NCBI GenBank assembly: GCA_024276395.1
Contig: JAJRXH010000584.1
Coordinates: 1 to 6,917 of the forward strand
Source: an archaeon
GTDB taxonomy: Archaea; Asgardarchaeota; Heimdallarchaeia; Hodarchaeales; S146-22
DNA length: 6,917 nt
Reading direction: 5' to 3'
Under the pieces are notes generated by a model. It was not told where the DNA came from and searched no databases. It saw only the letters and a program-made list of their open reading frames with translations. The position numbers and the translations under genes are program-made. Each line of letters starts with the position of its first letter. Position 1 is the stretch's first letter. Of this stretch, positions 4,749-6,917 are shown piece after piece.

Positions 4749-5747
4749 TCATGAAAGGATATTTTTCTTCTCCATTAGAACGATGGTGAATGATGGGTGT
4801 TTGTATTTTCTTAGGGCTGGCATGAAAGGTTTAATCATTTTTTCATTCAAAAATCGTGACAAGATTCTAAGGTCTGTCGTCTCTGGCTCTAGCTCAGAAA
4901 TGATGTATTCATGACTTTTCTTGATTGCCTCGGTAATCAAAGATTCTGGAGTACAAAGGATGGCACGGGACGGAATGCTGATTTCATTTCTCCCACGGCT
5001 ACGACGTACCAATGCTATCCCGAGTATTTCTCCTTCAGGAGATCGCTTTGCTAAGAAATGCCAGCCATCGAGCAGATACTCGATATTTTCTTTTTTGATG
5101 GAAAGAAAGAGTCCTCCCAATCCTATCGTGGAATGTCCATTGAGCTTGGTCCATTGAGCTTGAAACCATTCGAGGATGGCATCTTCATCAGAATTTTTTT
5201 GCAAGACTTCCCATGATGCTGAAATCTTGGGAGATAACCGAAATAAAGCGTCCCTTTCATTAGCTGGAATCCTTGTCAAGGGAATGTTCACGCCGATCAA
5301 GTCGTTTGCTTCCACGAAGCCTAGTTTCTTGACCAAGGATAAGGAAGCCTTGTTTGTCTGTAGGGCAACCAGTCGGAATTGCTTGATCGTCAACTGCTTC
5401 TTACCCCAGTTCAAGAGACGCTCCGTGAGAGCTTTCCCAATTCCATACCCTTGGTAATCTGGATCTACTCGAATACCTTCTAACCAGGCGGTTTCTCCTT
5501 GATCAATGATTTCTGCATTCACGATGCCAACAACTTGTTCAGACTGTTCATCAACAGCCACCAAAGGATGATGTCGTGGATCTTTAATCCAATTCGGAAG
5601 AGTATCAGGAACAAAATCTGAGGTGAGCCATTCTGGGAAGGCATTCACGATTTTTGGATCCTTTTTCCACAACTTTTCTGATAATTGTTGGACTTGTGGT
5701 AAATCCTCCATTCTTGCTTCTCTGATGGTGATCGATGGCTTAGTCAT
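4749..5747 (-). CDS. GNAT-family N-acetyltransferase with a second C-terminal domain
   Basis: Acyltransferase of the GNAT superfamily, expected to move an acetyl group from acetyl-CoA to an amine; the substrate is unknown. The N-terminal domain (about 5-155) is complete: substrate-side helices at 14-27, strands at 61-66 and 72-79, then W-L-E-G-I-R-V-D-P-D-Y at 88-98 running into the acetyl-CoA pyrophosphate loop Q-G-Y-G-I-G (99-104), and motif B with T-N-K-A-S-L-S-L-V-K-K-L-G-F at 131-144. The D-x-G-E-T-x-W-L-E-G-x-R-V segment (82-94) recalls vertebrate NAT16/histidine acetyltransferase-like proteins, from memory. Residues about 165-332 form an additional domain, perhaps a degenerate second GNAT fold, without an obvious CoA loop. 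The start is ATG 5747, with GAGGAG (5764 to 5759) 11 bases upstream, slightly far. It is convergent with the small membrane protein and divergent from the oxidoreductase. Confidence 0.9.
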   Translation of the reverse strand: MTKPSITIREARMEDLPQVQQLSEKLWKKDPKIVNAFPEWLTSDFVPDTLPNWIKDPRHHPLVAVDEQSEQVVGIVNAEIIDQGETAWLEGIRVDPDYQGYGIGKALTERLLNWGKKQLTIKQFRLVALQTNKASLSLVKKLGFVEANDLIGVNIPLTRIPANERDALFRLSPKISASWEVLQKNSDEDAILEWFQAQWTKLNGHSTIGLGGLFLSIKKENIEYLLDGWHFLAKRSPEGEILGIALVRRSRGRNEISIPSRAILCTPESLITEAIKKSHEYIISELEPETTDLRILSRFLNEKMIKPFMPALRKYKHPSFTIVLMEKKNILS

Positions 5748-5834
5748 TCGAGAACACGCTCCTCACGCACGCTTACTCTTGACATCATAAAAACTCCACG
5801 ATCTTGCCATCTCGTGATGAGACAAAGGTCATTA

Positions 5835-5849
5835 CAAAAATGATATAAG
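5835..5849 (+). promoter_or_regulatory. BRE plus TATA box of the oxidoreductase gene
   Basis: CAAAAAT (5835-5841) followed by GATATAAG (5842-5849) matches the archaeal pattern of a purine-rich TFB site before a TATA box. Transcription would begin near 5870, leaving a leader of about 18 bases that contains the ribosome site. It is the best promoter in the window. Confidence 0.6.
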
Positions 5850-5867
5850 ATTCTCAAATCTGAGAAT
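5850..5867 (+). promoter_or_regulatory. Inverted repeat ATTCTCA-n4-TGAGAAT, candidate operator
   Basis: Perfect 7-bp arms (5850-5856 and 5861-5867) around AATC. The element starts directly after the TATA box and ends before the expected transcription start. A dimeric repressor bound there would block polymerase recruitment, a common archaeal arrangement. The regulator is unknown. Confidence 0.5.
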
Positions 5868-5873
5868 GATCAT

Positions 5874-5881
5874 GGAGGTGA
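5874..5881 (+). promoter_or_regulatory. Ribosome binding site GGAGGTGA
   Basis: Full-length complement to the 3' end of archaeal 16S rRNA, 7 bases before the GTG at 5889. It fixes that GTG as the start of the oxidoreductase gene. Confidence 0.75.
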
Positions 5882-5888
5882 ATCGGGA

Positions 5889-6608
5889 GTGTTTAACTTG
5901 GCCATAAAGGAAATCATTCAAGAAACTTCAACCGTGAAGACCTTTGTATTTGATAAACCCAGTGATTTTTCTTTTAAACCTGGACAATTTTGCTGGATAT
6001 CCCTACCAGAACATCCTTCCCTAGGAAGATCGCCGATGGCAATTGCATCTGGAACTAAAGAGTCAGAATTAAGATTTTCCATTCGTGAGTGGGGAGAATT
6101 GACAAGCAAACTGTTCGAGTATCAACGTGGGGATCTAGTAACAATTTCACGCCCAGAAGGCACGGCTTTCCCTCTTGACATTTCGGAAGGGAAGATAATA
6201 CATGGCATTGCTGGAGGGACTGGAATCACTCCAATAAGATCCATTTATCATAGTCTCGATGGGGAAAAGACGAAGATGAAGATTTTTTATGGTGTAAAAA
6301 CTCCTGCTGACTTCCTCTATGAGGAAGATTTGTCCAAGTGGGAAGCAATACTCATCGTGGAGACACCTCACCCCCATTGGAAGGGCCATGTTGGAAAAAT
6401 CACGGATTTGTTGAGAAAGGAGCATGTAGAAGTCGCGAATGGAATTTGTTACGTGTGTGGTCCCACACCAATGATGAAAAGTGTGGTCAAGATTTTGAGA
6501 GAAATGGGATTTTCCCCAGATCAAATTTATGTGAGTCTCGAACGAATGGAGAATGGAAAGGTTATTGGGCCTGTGTATCCTGTCTCTAATCCAATTGTTG
6601 GCTTTTGA
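5889..6608 (+). CDS. FAD/NAD(P)-binding oxidoreductase of the PyrK / hydrogenase-gamma type, lacking the [2Fe-2S] site
   Basis: Ferredoxin-NADP reductase-like flavoprotein of 239 residues, expected to pass electrons between NAD(P)H and a partner through FAD. The N-terminal barrel (about 1-98) has K-P-G-Q-F at 30-34 and the flavin motif R-S-P-M-A-I-A-S at 47-54. The nucleotide domain has A-G-G-T-G-I-T-P at 108-115 and C-G-P-T-P-M-M at 190-196, followed by S-L-E-R at 216-219. In dihydroorotate dehydrogenase electron-transfer subunits (PyrK), sulfhydrogenase gamma and AsrB proteins, S-L-E-R leads into a four-cysteine [2Fe-2S] motif. Here the first ligand position appears to be Asn222 and no cysteine follows, while the protein continues to a normal length. 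PyrK proper is therefore unlikely, and no pyrD lies beside it. The partner is unknown. It has its own promoter and terminator and is divergent from the acetyltransferase. Confidence 0.9.
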   Translation: MFNLAIKEIIQETSTVKTFVFDKPSDFSFKPGQFCWISLPEHPSLGRSPMAIASGTKESELRFSIREWGELTSKLFEYQRGDLVTISRPEGTAFPLDISEGKIIHGIAGGTGITPIRSIYHSLDGEKTKMKIFYGVKTPADFLYEEDLSKWEAILIVETPHPHWKGHVGKITDLLRKEHVEVANGICYVCGPTPMMKSVVKILREMGFSPDQIYVSLERMENGKVIGPVYPVSNPIVGF

Positions 6609-6763
6609 TTTTTGATGAGAGCAGTAACTCGTCATTTTGCTGTTTTTTTTCTTGATTTCAGATATGATTCTTTATCGCATTTTCCTCCCTTTTTCAAGCT
6701 GGATAATCGCAAGATGTACGTATGAAGTTTGCCTTCTCTTCGACATCATCAATGGCCAAGCTT
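6609..6763 (+). other. Spacer after the oxidoreductase gene
   Basis: No gene is seen. It contains the terminator at 6613-6650, a second pyrimidine-rich tract near 6680-6695 and the first arm of an inverted repeat, ACATCAT (6743-6749), whose partner ATGATGT (6766-6772) lies at the end of the possible leftward gene. Confidence 0.45.
6613..6650 (+). terminator. Hairpin plus T8 terminator of the oxidoreductase gene
   Basis: TGATGAG (6613-6619) pairs with CTCGTCA (6628-6634), 7 bp with one G-T pair and an 8-base loop. A T8 run follows at 6643-6650. The hairpin starts 5 bases after the stop codon. Confidence 0.6.
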
Positions 6764-6916
6764 TCATGATGTATTATTAATGAACCAGTAAGTTTTCAAG
6801 TAAGGACCATTGAAATATCTATTCAGAGCAAGATTACTGAGAAAAACGCTGCTAAACACGCCTCCACTGAAGATGATCGCTAATAATAGGAATTGGAGGA
6901 TGGCCGCTGTTAATGG
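6764..6916 (-). CDS. Possible C-terminal end of a leftward membrane protein, cut by the window edge
   Basis: On the minus strand the frame beginning at 6916 is open for 50 codons to TGA (6766 to 6764). The peptide starts with a hydrophobic stretch of membrane-helix character (A-I-L-Q-F-L-L-L-A-I-I-F followed by small residues and V-F-L) and ends in a polar tail with N-R-Y-F-N-G-P-Y. The other two minus-strand frames close within 25 codons. No family is recognised. It would be convergent with the oxidoreductase gene. An alternative is that this is upstream sequence of a rightward gene: GGAGG (6895-6899) touches an ATG at 6900, but with no spacer. Confidence 0.35.
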   Translation of the reverse strand, partial: PLTAAILQFLLLAIIFSGGVFSSVFLSNLALNRYFNGPYLKTYWFINNTS

Positions 6917-6917
6917 T

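Larger units (their letters stand above)
5748..5888. promoter_or_regulatory. Divergent promoter region of the acetyltransferase and oxidoreductase genes
   Basis: A spacer of 141 bases between two divergent genes. The rightward side has a good TATA box, an inverted repeat and a perfect ribosome site. For the leftward gene an AT segment near 5785-5793 (minus strand TTTTTATGATG) could be a TATA-like element 40-45 bases before its ATG. The rightward TATA box is nearly symmetric and might serve both directions. Confidence 0.5.

Noticed and set aside
5814..5863. Box C/D small RNA candidate (GTGATGA at 5814, CTGA at 5860)
   Set aside because: Internal C' and D' boxes are not recognisable, the terminal stem is poor, and the segment coincides with the TATA box and operator of the next gene.
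6147..6635. Minus-strand open frame of 162 codons opposite the flavoprotein gene
   Set aside because: Entirely antisense to a gene with clear family motifs; the peptide is rich in His, Ser and Trp and has no recognisable pattern.
1..6917. tRNA genes, CRISPR arrays, insertion sequences, integrase or attachment sites
   Set aside because: Looked for T-loop-like sequence, regularly spaced repeats, terminal inverted repeats and transposase motifs on both strands; none found.

Overview
The window reads as archaeal DNA, most likely from an Asgard archaeon (Heimdallarchaeia-like is a guess). The proline--tRNA ligase is of the archaeal/eukaryotic type with a C-terminal zinc-binding module. Strong Shine-Dalgarno sites of the GGAGG / GGAGGTGA type are paired with frequent GTG starts. 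TATA-like boxes sit where archaeal promoters are expected, and one gene has the pattern of a longin-like domain, a fold well represented in Asgard genomes. No rRNA, tRNA, CRISPR array, transposase or phage gene is visible.

Layout. Positions 1-249 hold ambiguous edge sequence (perhaps the start of a leftward gene) and the promoter and leader of a MarC-family six-helix membrane protein (250-888, +). A 183-base spacer with a 9-bp inverted repeat leads into proS (1072-2517, +). A 648-base gene-free stretch (2518-3165) carries a T-rich terminator, a cluster of small stem-loops and short tandem repeats. Then come two adjacent rightward genes that are clearly more AT-rich than their surroundings: a longin-like protein of 259 residues (3166-3945) and a three-helix membrane protein of 108 residues (4011-4337). 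A second spacer (4338-4748) holds a 12-bp tandem repeat, a very strong T tract and an AT hairpin; it separates these genes from a convergent two-part GNAT acetyltransferase (4749-5747, -). The acetyltransferase is divergent from a ferredoxin-reductase-like flavoprotein (5889-6608, +). In the 141-bp shared upstream region a TATA box is followed directly by a 7-bp inverted repeat. The right edge may contain the C-terminal end of a leftward membrane protein.

The genes do not form one pathway. proS, marC, the acetyltransferase and the oxidoreductase look like individually transcribed chromosomal genes, each with its own upstream signals. The most distinctive parts are (i) the AT-rich longin plus membrane-protein pair, which may act together at a membrane, (ii) the oxidoreductase, which keeps the flavin and nucleotide motifs of the PyrK / hydrogenase-gamma family but lacks the cysteines of the C-terminal [2Fe-2S] cluster, and (iii) inverted and tandem repeats in the spacers that look like operators or structured RNA. 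I do not see a clear multi-gene defence or mobile system here.
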